Numbered from the stretch's first letter, positions 18,455 to 27,482 are shown. The stretch: DNA of 64,000 bases from DASPKM01 sp963817075 (GCA_963817075.1 CAWFMT010000002.1:1-64000); one strand, 5' to 3'. Program-made: numbers and translations. The notes: a model not told the origin generated them from the letters alone.

Positions 18455-20132
18455 CGCAGCTCCTCCTCGTCGGCTCGGACCACCCACTGGGCGAACGCTC
18501 GCCCTCGGTGCGTCCGCGAGGTAGCGGCGGGTGACCCGTTCGACGTAGTCGGTCAGGCCGGCGGCGGTGACCTTGTGGCCGCGCAGCTTGCGGCCGAAGC
18601 CGGCGTCCAGGCCGAGCCCGCCGCCGAGGTGGACCTGGAAGCCCTCCACCTGGTTGCCGTCGGCGTCATCACCAGCTGGCCCTTGAGCCCGATGTCGGCG
18701 ACCTGGGTCCGGGCGCAGGAGTTCGGGCAGCCGTTGAGGTTGACCGTGATCGGCACGTCGAGGTCGCGGGATCCGCTCCTCCAGCTCGGCGATCAGCTCG
18801 GCCGCCCGGGCCTTGGTCTCGACGATCGCCAGCTTGCAGAACTCGATCCCGGTGCAGGCCATCGTGTTCCGCCGCCAGGCCGACGGCTGCGCCTGGCAAC
18901 CCGAGCTCGCCCAGCGCGGCGACCAGCGAGTCGACCCGCGTCCGGCTCGACGTCCAGCACCAGCAGCTTCTGGTACGCGGTGGTCCGGACCCGGTCCGAG
19001 CCGTGCGCCTCGACGACGTCCGCGAACTTGGCCAGGTCGGCGCCGGAGACCCGGCCGACGACCGGCGCCGACGCCGACGTAGAACTTGCCGTCCCGCTGC
19101 CGGTGGACGCCGATGTGGTCACCGCTGTACGGCGGGGATCTCGGGCGCCGGTCCGTCGATCAGCGTGCGCTTGAGGTACTTCGTTCTCCAGCACCTCGCG
19201 GAACTTCTCCACGCCCCAGTCGGCGACCAGGAACTTCAGCCGGGCCCGGGTCCGCAGCCGGCGGTAGCCGTAGTCGCGGAAGATGCTGGCCACGCCCCCC
19301 CAGACCTCGGGCACCTCGTCCAGCGGGACCCAGGCGCCGAGCCGCTGCGCGAGCATCGGGTTGGTGGACAGCCCGCCGCCGACCCAGAGGTCGAAGCCGG
19401 GGCCGTGCTCGGGGTGCACCACGCCGACGAACGAGATGTCGTTGACCTCGTGACGACGTCGTGCGACGGGTGGCCGGTGATCGCGGTCTTGAACTTCCGC
19501 GGCAGGTTGGAGAACTCGGTGCTGCCGATGTACTTGTCGACGATCTCGTGGATCGCCGGCGTCGGGTCGATGATCTCGTCCGCGGCGATGCCGGCGACCG
19601 GGGGCCGAGCACCACCCGCGGGACGTCGCCGCAGGCCTCGGTGGTGTAGAGCCCGACCGCCTCGAGCCGCTGCCAGATCGCCGGCACGTCCTCGATCCGG
19701 ATCCAGTGCAGCTGGATGTTCTGCCGGTCGGTGATGTCGGCGGTGTCGCGTGCGTAGGTGGTGGAGACGTCGGCGATGGTCCGCAGCTGCTCGACGGTGA
19801 GCTGGCCGCCGTCGATCCGGACCCGGAGCATGAAGTACTCGTCGTCCAGCTCGTCGGCTCCAGTATCGCGGTCTTGCCGCCGTCGATCCCGGGCTTGCGC
19901 TGGGTGTACAGCCCCCACCAGCGGAACCGCCCGCGCAGGTCGGCCGGGTCGATCGAGGCGAAGCCGCGGTGCGCGTAGATGTTCTCGATCCGGGCCCGGA
20001 CGTTCAGCGCGTCGTCGTCTTCTTGTTCTGCTCGTTCGGGTTCAGCGGCTCGCGGTGGCCGAGCGCCCATTGGCCTTCGCCGCGCTTCGGGCGGGTCGAT
20101 GCCTTGCGGGCAGGAGCGGTGACGCCAGTCAT
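18451..20132 (-). CDS. sir: Ferredoxin-dependent sulfite reductase (siroheme, [4Fe-4S])
   Basis: Six-electron reduction of sulfite to sulfide. N terminus MTGVTAPARKASTRPKRGEG, then GFASIDPADLRGRFRWWGLY typical of actinobacterial nitrite/sulfite reductases; cluster and siroheme ligands in ACTGIEFCKLA and NLNGCPNSCARTQ; C terminus FAQWVVRADEEELR. About 561 residues, normal for the family. At least six frame changes break the gene (for example near 20,020, 19,860, 19,600, 19,180, 18,770 and 18,500). First enzyme gene of the operon, behind a Cys leader ORF. Nitrite reductase is the alternative, but the cys neighbours favour sulfite. Confidence 0.9.
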
Positions 20133-20172
20133 CCGGAGGAGTCCTCGTCTGTGTCAGACGGGCGCGGTGCAC

Positions 20173-20225
20173 GCTGGGTCCCGGAGCATCGGCGGTCCGG
20201 GTCTTCGGCGCGCGCCGCACCCAGC
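20173..20225 (-). promoter_or_regulatory. Candidate attenuator stem of the sulfur operon leader
   Basis: GCTGGGT (20173-20179) pairs perfectly with ACCCAGC (20219-20225) between the Cys leader ORF and the sulfite reductase start. In the leader RNA it could form a stem that blocks or frees the sir ribosome site depending on ribosome stalling at the Cys codons. Only the complementarity is seen; the mechanism is inference. Confidence 0.45.
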
Positions 20226-20259
20226 GATGATCAGAAAGATCGGTGGCGGGGCAGCGCGG

Positions 20260-20295
20260 TCAGATCGCCGAAGGACAACAGATGGCGCTGCGCAT
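20260..20295 (-). CDS. Cysteine leader peptide MRSAICCPSAI
   Basis: Eleven-codon ORF, MRSAICCPSAI, with two adjacent Cys codons (TGT TGT), 127 bases upstream of the sulfite reductase ATG and on the same strand. Short Cys-rich ORFs before sulfur assimilation operons are known cysteine-responsive attenuators in mycobacteria. No Shine-Dalgarno sequence is seen, so translation may be leaderless. Position, codon content and the downstream stem support the call. Confidence 0.7.
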   Translation of the reverse strand: MRSAICCPSAI

Positions 20296-20353
20296 ACGAC
20301 CGAGATCGACGTGAATGCGACCTACGAGAAGTGTCGTGTGGACAGCGAACATG

Positions 20354-20421
20354 TCATCAAGAGTGCGGCCTCTCGATGTCAAGAATCAACCGGTGATCCC
20401 GAATGATGAGACACAGTCTCA
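20354..20421 (-). promoter_or_regulatory. Putative promoter and operator dyad of the sulfur operon
   Basis: Minus-strand TTGACA at 20377-20382 could be a -35 box; the -10 at 17 bp is poor (TGATGA). Upstream lies a perfect dyad, TGAGAC-ACA-GTCTCA (20407-20421), placed where an activator or repressor would bind. Confidence 0.35.
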
Positions 20422-20477
20422 CTATTCAAGTCGGCGAGCGTGGGTAACGACGAGCCGGTAGCAGGACATGCTGCGGT

Positions 20478-21093
20478 ATGACGGGTCCAGAAGTGCGGTT
20501 CCGCACGCTGTTCGAGGCGCACTTCCGCGACCTGCTGGGCTACGCGTTGTGCCGCGTCGCCGCGCCGGAGGATGCCGCCGAAGTGGTCGCCGAGACGATG
20601 CTGGTGGCCTGGCGCCGGCTCGGCGAGCGGCTCCGCCAGCAGTTGGCCACCGTCACGCCCGACGTCGCCGAGACCGTCGCGTCGACGGTGTCGGTACGGC
20701 GCGCGCGCTGGGGTGCACTGGCGCCCGATCTCGCGCTATCAGCACGACCTGAGGGATCGGGCGGCCAACGGCAACACCTCGGTGCCGATCGAGCTGCTCG
20801 GCCAGCGGGCGACGATGTTCCGGTACGGACGATCCACCGACTTCACCACCCTGCTGCCGCCGAAGGGGCCCAACTTCCTGGAGATCCGCGCGGACGTCGG
20901 CTCGGAGCAGGCCTACCGCGACCTGATCGCCAAGCTGCACGCCGTGGACGTGAACACCTGGCTCGACGCCTTGCCGGACTCCTTCGTCCTGCCGTCGGAG
21001 CGGTCCGCGGTCGTCGACGAGATGCTCGCCGACATCCCTGTCCCGCCCGGATTCGATCGTGAGCAGCTCAACCGGGGCACCCAGCCGGGTGGC
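20478..21093 (+). pseudogene. Collapsed ECF sigma factor / CU044_5270-like partner remnant
   Basis: Starts as an ECF sigma factor (FRTLFEAHFRDLLGYALC, then DAAEVVAETMLVAWRRLGE, region 2) but switches after ~50 codons to a sequence beginning LRQQLATVTPDVAETV, and after a frame change near 20,745 to FLEIRADVGSEQAYRDLIAK and LADIPVPPGFDREQL. The second half resembles the hypothetical proteins usually encoded beside such sigma factors. Sigma regions 3-4 and the partner's C-terminal half are missing. It looks like an internal deletion that fused two neighbours; the end runs into the glyA terminus. Confidence 0.6.
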
Positions 21094-21111
21094 CCGGGCT
21101 GTCCGGCTGGG

Positions 21112-22573
21112 TCAGCCGAGATCGAGGCCGGGGTAGAGCGGGTTGGCGTCGAGCAGTTCGGCGGCGGCGGCGTGGGTGCTTGTCGGCGACGCCGTCGGCC
21201 AGCACGTACTTCGCCTTGCCGGGCTTGCCGTCCTTGGTCGTCGCCGGGGTGGTCGACGACAGTACGTCGACGATCAGCTCGGCGACCCGGTCGAAGTCGT
21301 CCGGGCCGAAGCCGCGCGACGTCAGCGCCGGGCGTGCCGATGCGGACACCGGAGGTGTACCAGGCGCCGTTCGGGTCGCGCGGGACCGAGTTGCGGTTGG
21401 TGACGATGCCGGAGTCGAGCAGCGCGGACTCGGCCTGCCGGCCGGTGATCGCCGTACGACGAGACGTCGATCAGCACCAGGTGGTTCTCGGTGCCGCCGG
21501 TGACGATCTTCGTGCCGCGCTTCATCAGGCCCTCGGCCAGCGCGACCGCGTTGTCGGCGACGTTCTGGGCGTACGTCTGGAAGGACGGACTGCGGGCCTC
21601 GGCGAACGCGACCGCCTTGGCCGCCATCACGTGTCCGAGCGGGCCGCCGAGCACCATCGGGCAGCCGCGGTCGACCGCGGACGCGAACTCCGGCTGGCAG
21701 AGCACCATGCCGCCGCGCGGGCCGCGCAGCGACTTGTGCGTCGTGGTGGTGGTGATGTGCGCGTGCGGCACCGGGTCGAAGTCGCCGGTGAACACCTTGC
21801 CGGCGACCAGCCCGGCGAAGTGCGCCATGTCGACGACGAAGTGTGGCGCCGACCTCGTCGGCGATCTCGCGCATCGTGGCGAAGTTGACCTTCCGCGGGT
21901 ACGCCGAGTAGCCGGCCATCAGGATCAGCGGCCGGAACTCCCGGGCGAGCCGGGCGACCTCGTCGTAGTCGAGCAGGCCGGTCTCCGGGTCGGTGCCGTA
22001 CGACGTCTGGTGGAACATCTTGCCGGAGATGTTCGGCCGGAACCCGTGCGTGAGGTGGCCGCCGGCGTCGAGCGACATGCCGATCATGCGCTGGTCGCCG
22101 AACGCCGCCCGCAGCTCGGCCCAGTCCGGCCTCGGACAGGTCGTACACCGTCTTCGCGCCTGCGCCTTCTCGAGCGCCGGCGACTCGATGCGGTGCGCCA
22201 GCACCGCCCAGAACGCGACCAGGTTGGCGTCGATGCCCGAGTGCGGCTGGACGTAGGCGTGCGGCGCGCCGAACAGCGCCTTGGCGTGGTCGGCGGCGAG
22301 CTGCTCGACGGTGTCGATGTTCTGACAGCCGGCGTAGAAGCGGTGGCCGATCGTGCCCTCGGCGTACTTGTCGGACATCCACTGGCCCATCGTCAGCAGC
22401 ACCGCCGGCGAGGCGTAGTTCTCGCTGGCGATCAGCTTCAGCGACGCGCGCTGGTCGGCCAGCTCACTGCGGATCGCGCCGGCCACGTTCGGCTCGACCG
22501 CGGCGATCACGTCGAGGGCGTTGGTGTACGCCGTCGTCGCCGGCGAGGCATCGAAGGTCGGTTGCTCGGTCAT
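21112..22573 (-). CDS. glyA: Serine hydroxymethyltransferase, frameshifted
   Basis: Converts serine and tetrahydrofolate to glycine and 5,10-methylene-THF with PLP. Seen: LKLIASENYASPAVLLTMGQ, HRFYAGCQNIDTVE, the PLP lysine block TTTTHKSLRGPRGGMVL near 21,745, and the C-terminal AELIVDVLSST. About 487 residues, a long-form SHMT. ATG at 22573 has GGGAG six bases upstream. Frame changes near 22,160, 21,845, 21,450, 21,330 and 21,180. A ZTP riboswitch precedes it, tying expression to folate and purine status. Confidence 0.92.
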
Positions 22574-22603
22574 CTGCATCTCCCTGCGGGTCGAGGTCCA
22601 CGT

Positions 22604-22680
22604 AGCACCCAGGCGCGCGGTGCAGACGTCGTTTCGCTCCCCGGTGGTGATCCACCTCAGCGCCAGTCGCGACGCCGCCG
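22604..22680 (-). promoter_or_regulatory. ZTP riboswitch (pfl motif) upstream of glyA
   Basis: In the glyA leader the RNA reads GUCGCGACUGGCG, then GGUGGAUCACCACCGGGGAGC, and ends with CGCGCCUGGGUGC. These are the conserved blocks of the pfl/ZTP motif in order: the GACUGGCG strand, a hairpin, the CCGGGGAGC strand and the GCCUGGG pseudoknot hairpin. P1 can pair through GUCG and CGAC. ZTP/ZMP signals folate shortage, and glyA is a known target in actinobacteria. It ends about 30 bases before the start codon. Confidence 0.9.
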
Positions 22681-22770
22681 ACATTAGCCGAACGCGGCGC
22701 GCGGGTGTGAGTCGACAGCCGGACGTCGGAGGACTTGAATCAAAGAACCACCGGACCCTGGGGGTCGAGC

Positions 22771-23242
22771 ATGCGGACCGCGTTCATGCGGCAGGCGATC
22801 GCCTTGGGCCTGCACGGGATGCGGATCGGCGAGGGCGGGCCGTTCGGCGCGGTCGTGGTGAAGCGCAACAAAGTGTTCGCGGCCGGCTGGAACCGGGTGA
22901 ACGCCGGCCACGACCCGACCGCGCACGCGATGGTGGTCGCCATTCGTCGCGCGTGCGAGCGGCTCGGCAGCAGCGAGCTGACCGACTGTGACGTCTACGT
23001 GGAGCTGCGAGCCGTGCCCGATGTGTCACGGCGCGATCTACTGGGCCAAACCGCGCGCGCTGTACTTCGCCAGCACGATGGCCGAGGCCGCGGCGGTCGG
23101 CTTCGACGACTCGTTCATCCTCGAGGACATGAACCTGCCGTACGCCGAGCGGCACATCCCGTTCGTCCGGATCGAGGTGGACGACTCCACCGTCGGCCTG
23201 CGCGAGTGGGTCAGCCGGCGCGGCCGGACCGCCATCCGCTGA
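22771..23242 (+). CDS. Nucleoside deaminase (tRNA/guanine deaminase-like), one frameshift
   Basis: Zinc deaminase of the cytidine/guanine deaminase superfamily, ~157 residues. Zinc ligands: the His in PTAHAMVVAIRRACERLGS and the two Cys in EPCPMCHGAIYWAKP. The family has His-Ala-Glu at the first site; here the catalytic Glu position reads Met. One frame change near 23,005. C-terminal region FDDSFILEDMNLPY is typical of guanine deaminases. ATG at 22771. Divergent from glyA. The Met may be a sequence error or a real loss of activity. Confidence 0.82.
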
Positions 23243-23723
23243 CCGCCAGCCCGAGGACCGCGAACAGCGCCATCCAGCCGGCGATCACCAGCTGCTCGAC
23301 GACGTACACCCCGCTGCCGATCGCCGGCGTCATCGGCACGAACACGTAGATCCCGGCGGCCAGTGGCAGCTGCCGCCGGCGCCCGGTCCACACCCGGGCC
23401 CGAAGCACGGCGATCCCGGCCAGGATCGCGAAGACGCCGATCGCGAGCGACGCCAGCCCGTAGCCGGCGCCGATCGAGTCGTCGTCGTCCTTCACGGCGA
23501 CCGACACCAGCTCGAGGGCGGCCAGCGCCAGCATCGCCAGCGCACTGCCGCCGACCCCGACCCGGCCGAGCCGGGACCGGCCGGTGGCGCCGGAGGTCCA
23601 GAGCCCGAGCAGGAGCACGACCAGCCCGGCGGCGACGCCGAGCAGTCCGGCCCAGAACCCGACCAGGCCGGCGGCCCGGCTCGAGGTGGCCGGTTGCAGA
23701 GTCTGTGTAGTCACGATGACCAC
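23211..23723 (-). CDS. Small integral membrane protein, unknown function
   Basis: 170 residues with four to five hydrophobic segments (GFWAGLLGVAAGLVVLLLGL, ALAMLALAALELVSVAV, SLAIGVFAILAGIAVL, and a C-terminal helix). A short DDDD acidic loop separates helices two and three. I do not recognise the family. Its 3' end overlaps the convergent deaminase by 32 bases. Confidence 0.7.
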   Translation of the reverse strand: MVIVTTQTLQPATSSRAAGLVGFWAGLLGVAAGLVVLLLGLWTSGATGRSRLGRVGVGGSALAMLALAALELVSVAVKDDDDSIGAGYGLASLAIGVFAILAGIAVLRARVWTGRRRQLPLAAGIYVFVPMTPAIGSGVYVVEQLVIAGWMALFAVLGLAVSGWRSGRAG

Positions 23724-23796
23724 TACGCTCCGGCGGGCCTTGCCGGTTTCCGCCCGGTTGCCGGGAATGCGTCCGCCGTGTCGATACGGTATGGGT

Positions 23797-24999
23797 ATGG
23801 CGACAGCGGGGCCCAGGTCCGGACGTGCACTGCACGTCTCGTTCGGCTGGCTCCGTAAGGTCGGCGGACTGCTCTGGCGGCTGCTCAGTCAGACAGTCGG
23901 GACCTGCCTGCGCTACCGGGTCACCGGCCTCGCCGCCGAGGGAGCCTTCTTCGCGATCCTGTCGTTGCCGCCGCTGATCTTCGGGCTGGCCGGCTCGATC
24001 GGTTTCCTGGCGAACCGGCTCGACCTGGAGACGATCAACGACATCCGGCAGGGCATCATCGACCTGGCCTCGCGGGCGCTGACCGACGAGTCGGTCCAAG
24101 GTGTGATCGTGCCGACGCTGAACGACGTCCTCGGCACGCCGGACGGCCGCAGCGGCGGCCGGTTCGACGTGATCTCGATCGGTTTCCTGCTCGCGCTCTG
24201 GTCCGGCAGCCGTGCACTCAACGTGTTCGTCGACACCATCACGATCATGTACGGGATGGGCGGCAAGCGGGGCATCGTGAAGACCCGGGCGCTGTCGTTC
24301 ACGCTCTACTGCGTGGCGCTGATCATCGGCGTCGTGGTGCTGCCGCTGGTGCTGGCCGGACCGTCCGCGATCGACTCGTTGCTGCCGGCCCGGCTGGACT
24401 TCCTGAACCAGCTCTACTGGCCCGTGGTGATCGTGCTCTCGGTCGGCTTCCTGAACACCCTCTACCACCTGAGTGTCCCGGTCCGCACGCCCTGGGTGTC
24501 CGACCTGCCGGGCTCGGCGCTGGCGCTGTCGATCTGGATCCTCGGCAGCTTCCTGCTCCGGTGGACCCTGCAGACCACCGTCGGCGACACGTCGATCTAC
24601 GGACCGCTGGCAGCACCCATCGCCGTACTGCTGTGGCTCTATCTGACCGCGATCGCGGTGCTGATCGGGGCGGCGCTGAACGCCGTCATCGACCGGACCT
24701 GGCCGCACCGGACCCGGCCCGAGTTGCGCGAGAAGATCCCGCGGGACCGGCGGCGGGCGAGGATCCTGGCCCGGTCGAACGCGTCGAGTGAGCACCGGCC
24801 GCGCAAGGCCTCCGGCCGGACGGTACGCCGGACCAAACGGCCGCGGATCACCTCGCCGGTGCCGGGGCCTAGCGACGGCAGGCTGGAGCAGCCGGTCGAG
24901 GACACGCCGCCGGACGAGCAACCGGACGAGCAACCGGACGAGCAACCGGCCGGGGCCGGAAAATCCCGTGCGCCGCGCTCGGACGGCGACGTAGCCTGA
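23797..24999 (+). CDS. YihY/BrkB-family membrane protein with disordered tail
   Basis: Six-helix membrane protein of the YihY/virulence factor BrkB family (old ribonuclease BN label). Seen: RVTGLAAEGAFFAILSLPPL, NDIRQGIIDLASRALTDES, LYHLSVPVRTPWV and WLYLTAIAVLIGAALNAVID. Transport role unproven. After residue ~320 comes a basic then acidic tail with three exact repeats of a 12-base unit (codons PDEQ, 24,910-24,945). ATG at 23797; an ATG two codons upstream is also possible. Frame intact. Confidence 0.88.
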   Translation: MATAGPRSGRALHVSFGWLRKVGGLLWRLLSQTVGTCLRYRVTGLAAEGAFFAILSLPPLIFGLAGSIGFLANRLDLETINDIRQGIIDLASRALTDESVQGVIVPTLNDVLGTPDGRSGGRFDVISIGFLLALWSGSRALNVFVDTITIMYGMGGKRGIVKTRALSFTLYCVALIIGVVVLPLVLAGPSAIDSLLPARLDFLNQLYWPVVIVLSVGFLNTLYHLSVPVRTPWVSDLPGSALALSIWILGSFLLRWTLQTTVGDTSIYGPLAAPIAVLLWLYLTAIAVLIGAALNAVIDRTWPHRTRPELREKIPRDRRRARILARSNASSEHRPRKASGRTVRRTKRPRITSPVPGPSDGRLEQPVEDTPPDEQPDEQPDEQPAGAGKSRAPRSDGDVA

Positions 25000-25054
25000 C
25001 GACATCGCGATCGCCCGGCGGATCCGGGCCCGAACCCGAAGGGAGCTGAGTGCC

Positions 25055-25108
25055 ATGACCGACACCACGGCCAGCGCGGCCGTCAGTTCCCGCCCCCGGA
25101 GCCGCTAG
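25055..25108 (+). CDS. Possible 17-codon ORF upstream of rsgA
   Basis: MTDTTASAAVSSRPRSR and a stop, with AAGGGAG ~11 bases upstream of the ATG and 39 bases before the rsgA start. It may be a leader ORF or a chance frame. No match known. Confidence 0.3.
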   Translation: MTDTTASAAVSSRPRSR

Positions 25109-25147
25109 CAGACGCTGCGGCCGGGCCCGAAGAAAGGTTCGTCGCAG

Positions 25148-26221
25148 ATGTCCGCAGCATTTCCGGCCCTCGAAGAACTCGGCTGGGATGCCGAGACGGC
25201 GTCCTGGTTCACCGCACTGCCCGGATCGGCCGAACTGATCCCCGGCCGGGTCGGCCGGGTCGACAAAGGGCTGAACACCGTCCTCACCACGGACGGACCG
25301 ATCCGTGCCTCGTGGTCCGGCACGGTCCTGACCGCCGTCGCGGCCGATGCGCAGTCAACCCCGTGCACAGGGGACTGGGTGGCCCTGCGCCGCTGGCCCG
25401 ACGACCGCACCACCCTCGACGCGGTGGCGCCACGCCGGACCAGGATCGTCCGGGCCGACGTGGGCGGCAGTTCCCGCGGCCAGGTGCTCGCCTCCAACGT
25501 GGACGTGGTGGCGGTCGTCGCCGGCCTGCACCCGGAGCCGAACCTGCGCCGGATCGAACGCTTCCTCGCCCTGGCCTGGGACAGCGGTGCCCAGCCGGCC
25601 GTCATCCTGACGAAGTCCGACCTGGTCACCGATGCTGTCGAGGTCGCGGAGGATGTCGCGGCGGCCGCGCCCGGGGTCGAGGTGCTGGTGTGCAGCGCCG
25701 AGACCGGCGACGGGGTCGACGCGGTCCGGGCGCTGCTCGCCGGGCACCGGACGATGGCCATGCTCGGCGTCAGCGGCGCCGGCAAGTCGTCACTGGTGAA
25801 CGCGCTGGCCGGGGTCGAGGTGCTGGCGGTGCGGCAGATCCGGGCCGATGGCAAGGGCCGGCACACCTCGGTACGCCGTGAGCTGGTACCGCTGCCCGGT
25901 GGTGGCGTCGTGATCGACACCCCGGGACTGCGGGGGATCGGCCTGCAGGACGCCGGCGACGGCCTGGCCGCGGTGTTCGCCGACATCGAGGCCCTGGTTG
26001 CCTCGTGCAAGTTCACCGACTGCCGCCACCTGACCGAGCCGGACTGCGCCGTCCGGGCCGCCCTCGACGACGGCACCCTGCCGTACCGCCGCTACGAGAG
26101 CTGGCAGAAACTCCAGCGCGAGGCCGCCTGGATGGCCCGCCGCGCCGACCTCCGCCGCCGGGCCGACCTGAAGAAGAGCCTGCGCGCCCGCGGCAGCAAA
26201 GGCCGTCCCCCGACGGGCTGA
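25148..26221 (+). CDS. rsgA: Ribosome small-subunit-dependent GTPase A
   Basis: Circularly permuted GTPase that assists late 30S maturation. Order of motifs shows the permutation: G4 LTKSDLV near residue 155, then Walker A GVSGAGKSSLVNALAG near 207, G3 VIDTPGLRG near 255. The C-terminal zinc-binding region CKFTDCRHLTEPDC near 290 is intact. N-terminal OB-fold. 357 residues, single frame, ATG start. Followed by the palindromic repeat region. Confidence 0.95.
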   Translation: MSAAFPALEELGWDAETASWFTALPGSAELIPGRVGRVDKGLNTVLTTDGPIRASWSGTVLTAVAADAQSTPCTGDWVALRRWPDDRTTLDAVAPRRTRIVRADVGGSSRGQVLASNVDVVAVVAGLHPEPNLRRIERFLALAWDSGAQPAVILTKSDLVTDAVEVAEDVAAAAPGVEVLVCSAETGDGVDAVRALLAGHRTMAMLGVSGAGKSSLVNALAGVEVLAVRQIRADGKGRHTSVRRELVPLPGGGVVIDTPGLRGIGLQDAGDGLAAVFADIEALVASCKFTDCRHLTEPDCAVRAALDDGTLPYRRYESWQKLQREAAWMARRADLRRRADLKKSLRARGSKGRPPTG

Positions 26222-26228
26222 CCCCTCG

Positions 26229-26345
26229 TGTGGTCAGACCTCGCCGAAGCCCCCACCTTGTGTGGTCAGACCTCGCCGTGGAAACCGGGATTTCCTCGGC
26301 GAGACCTGACCACACAGGAGACGGTGGCTGTGGGGATCTGACCAC
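26229..26345. repeat. Word-repeat palindrome cluster A downstream of rsgA
   Basis: The word TGTGGTCAGACCTCGCCG occurs forward at 26229-26246 and 26261-26278, then as an inverted, slightly changed copy at 26297-26314, and a shorter inverted copy (TCTGACCACA) ends at about 26345. A near-identical hairpin lies at 27409-27462, on the other side of the nuclease-domain gene. It probably also terminates rsgA and the convergent gene. Confidence 0.8.
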
Positions 26346-26364
26346 ATGAGCGGTGCCGGGCGAG

Positions 26365-27336
26365 TCACGGGTGAGGGCGGTACCAGTCGGGTGGGGTCCA
26401 CCAGGTCGGCGGCGTCGTCACCCAACGGTCCCGGCTGCGGTCGCGGCGAAGCCCTTCCTCGTGGGCTGCCCGCAACCTTGCGATGGTCCGGGTCCGCTCG
26501 GCGAACAGATCATGTGAGCCAACCCTGACGACGATCAGGCCGTGGCGCTCGAACAGTTCCTCACGTGCGTTGTCCGTCGACTGTTGCTTGGGATCGCGGT
26601 GATGCGCTCCGTCGTACTCGACGACGACCCCGGCCTGCGAGGCGAGGCCGTCCGGGTAGCCGATCAACTCGCCGTCCGGTGTGAACAGCGGGATGTTGCA
26701 CTCGAGCATGGGCAGACCGGCATCGAGCTGCCAGAGCATTCGCAGCCGGCTCTCGTACGGGTTCAGCGATCGTCGATCGGCCAGTTCGAGAGCAGCCCGA
26801 GCCTGGTGGACGCCCCGCCAGCGCGGACGGTCGACGGTGTAGCCGGCCAGGTCTCCGTAATCGAGGTCGGTGCCGTGCGCGACTGCGTCGAGCCAGCAGA
26901 CAGCCTCGGTGAGGCTGGTCGCGCGACGGGTCAGGTCGAACGCCGTCCGGACCAGGGACGTGACCGGCACACCATGCAGCCGAACCACGTCGTCGGGCAG
27001 CAACGCACTCCGGAAGTCATCGATGCCGGGCCGACGAACCCGCTTCTCGCGCGCGACGCACACCATCACGTCGAGCTGGTTGCCATCCCAGCCGCGACCG
27101 TCGAGGGTCTTCGTGCCGTGCAGGAATGCCGCCGCCCAGCCGCCGATCGCGGCGTCGGCGGGCAGCACGACCGAGGCGTCGATGATCCGTTGCCATGGCT
27201 GGAGCTCGGCCAAGGCGTCGGACCAGTAGCCGTGGTGGCGACAGTCCCAGCCGTTGGAGTGAAGGTATCGGTGCCGCAGCGCGACCGCGGCGAGTTCGGC
27301 GTAGCGGGTCGGCGGTGGATGCAGGGTTTCGGTCAT
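26365..27336 (-). CDS. Protein with AbiEi-like N-terminus and Vsr/DUF559-like nuclease C-terminus
   Basis: 323 residues. N-terminal half: DASVVLPADAAIGGWAAAFL and VRLHGVPVTSLVRTAFDLTR, the pattern of AbiEi-type antitoxin or DNA-binding proteins common in actinobacteria. C-terminal half: LIGYPDGLASQAGVVVEYDG, AHHRDPKQQSTDNARE and GLIVVRVGSHDLF, matching the D..E.D arrangement of very-short-patch-repair-like nucleases. Catalytic candidates are the Asp in PDG and the Glu in VVEYDG. ATG at 27336. The gene sits alone between two related palindromes. Role not established; possible defence or element-linked nuclease. Confidence 0.75.
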   Translation of the reverse strand: MTETLHPPPTRYAELAAVALRHRYLHSNGWDCRHHGYWSDALAELQPWQRIIDASVVLPADAAIGGWAAAFLHGTKTLDGRGWDGNQLDVMVCVAREKRVRRPGIDDFRSALLPDDVVRLHGVPVTSLVRTAFDLTRRATSLTEAVCWLDAVAHGTDLDYGDLAGYTVDRPRWRGVHQARAALELADRRSLNPYESRLRMLWQLDAGLPMLECNIPLFTPDGELIGYPDGLASQAGVVVEYDGAHHRDPKQQSTDNAREELFERHGLIVVRVGSHDLFAERTRTIARLRAAHEEGLRRDRSRDRWVTTPPTWWTPPDWYRPHP

Positions 27337-27408
27337 GCCGGGGAAGGTGCCGAGTCCGCCCGGATACCTGGCAGAGTTGTCCACAGGTGGCGCCGACGCT
27401 GTGTCCTG

Positions 27409-27462
27409 TGTGGTCAGACCTCGCCGTGGCAACCGCGGTTTCCACGGCGAGGTCTGACCACA
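27409..27462. repeat. Palindrome B: 21-bp perfect inverted repeat
   Basis: Arms at 27409-27429 and 27442-27462 are perfectly complementary over 21 bp (arm starts TGTGGTCAGACCTCGCCG), around a 12-base loop that contains the palindrome AACCGCGGTT. Same word as cluster A. It lies between the nuclease-domain gene and the YciI/sigma module promoter. Confidence 0.9.
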
Positions 27463-27482
27463 CGAGGGATTTCGCCGCAGAC

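Noticed and set aside
24910..24945. Three 12-base tandem repeats as a possible CRISPR or VNTR
   Set aside because: They are in-frame PDEQ codons in the tail of the YihY/BrkB protein.
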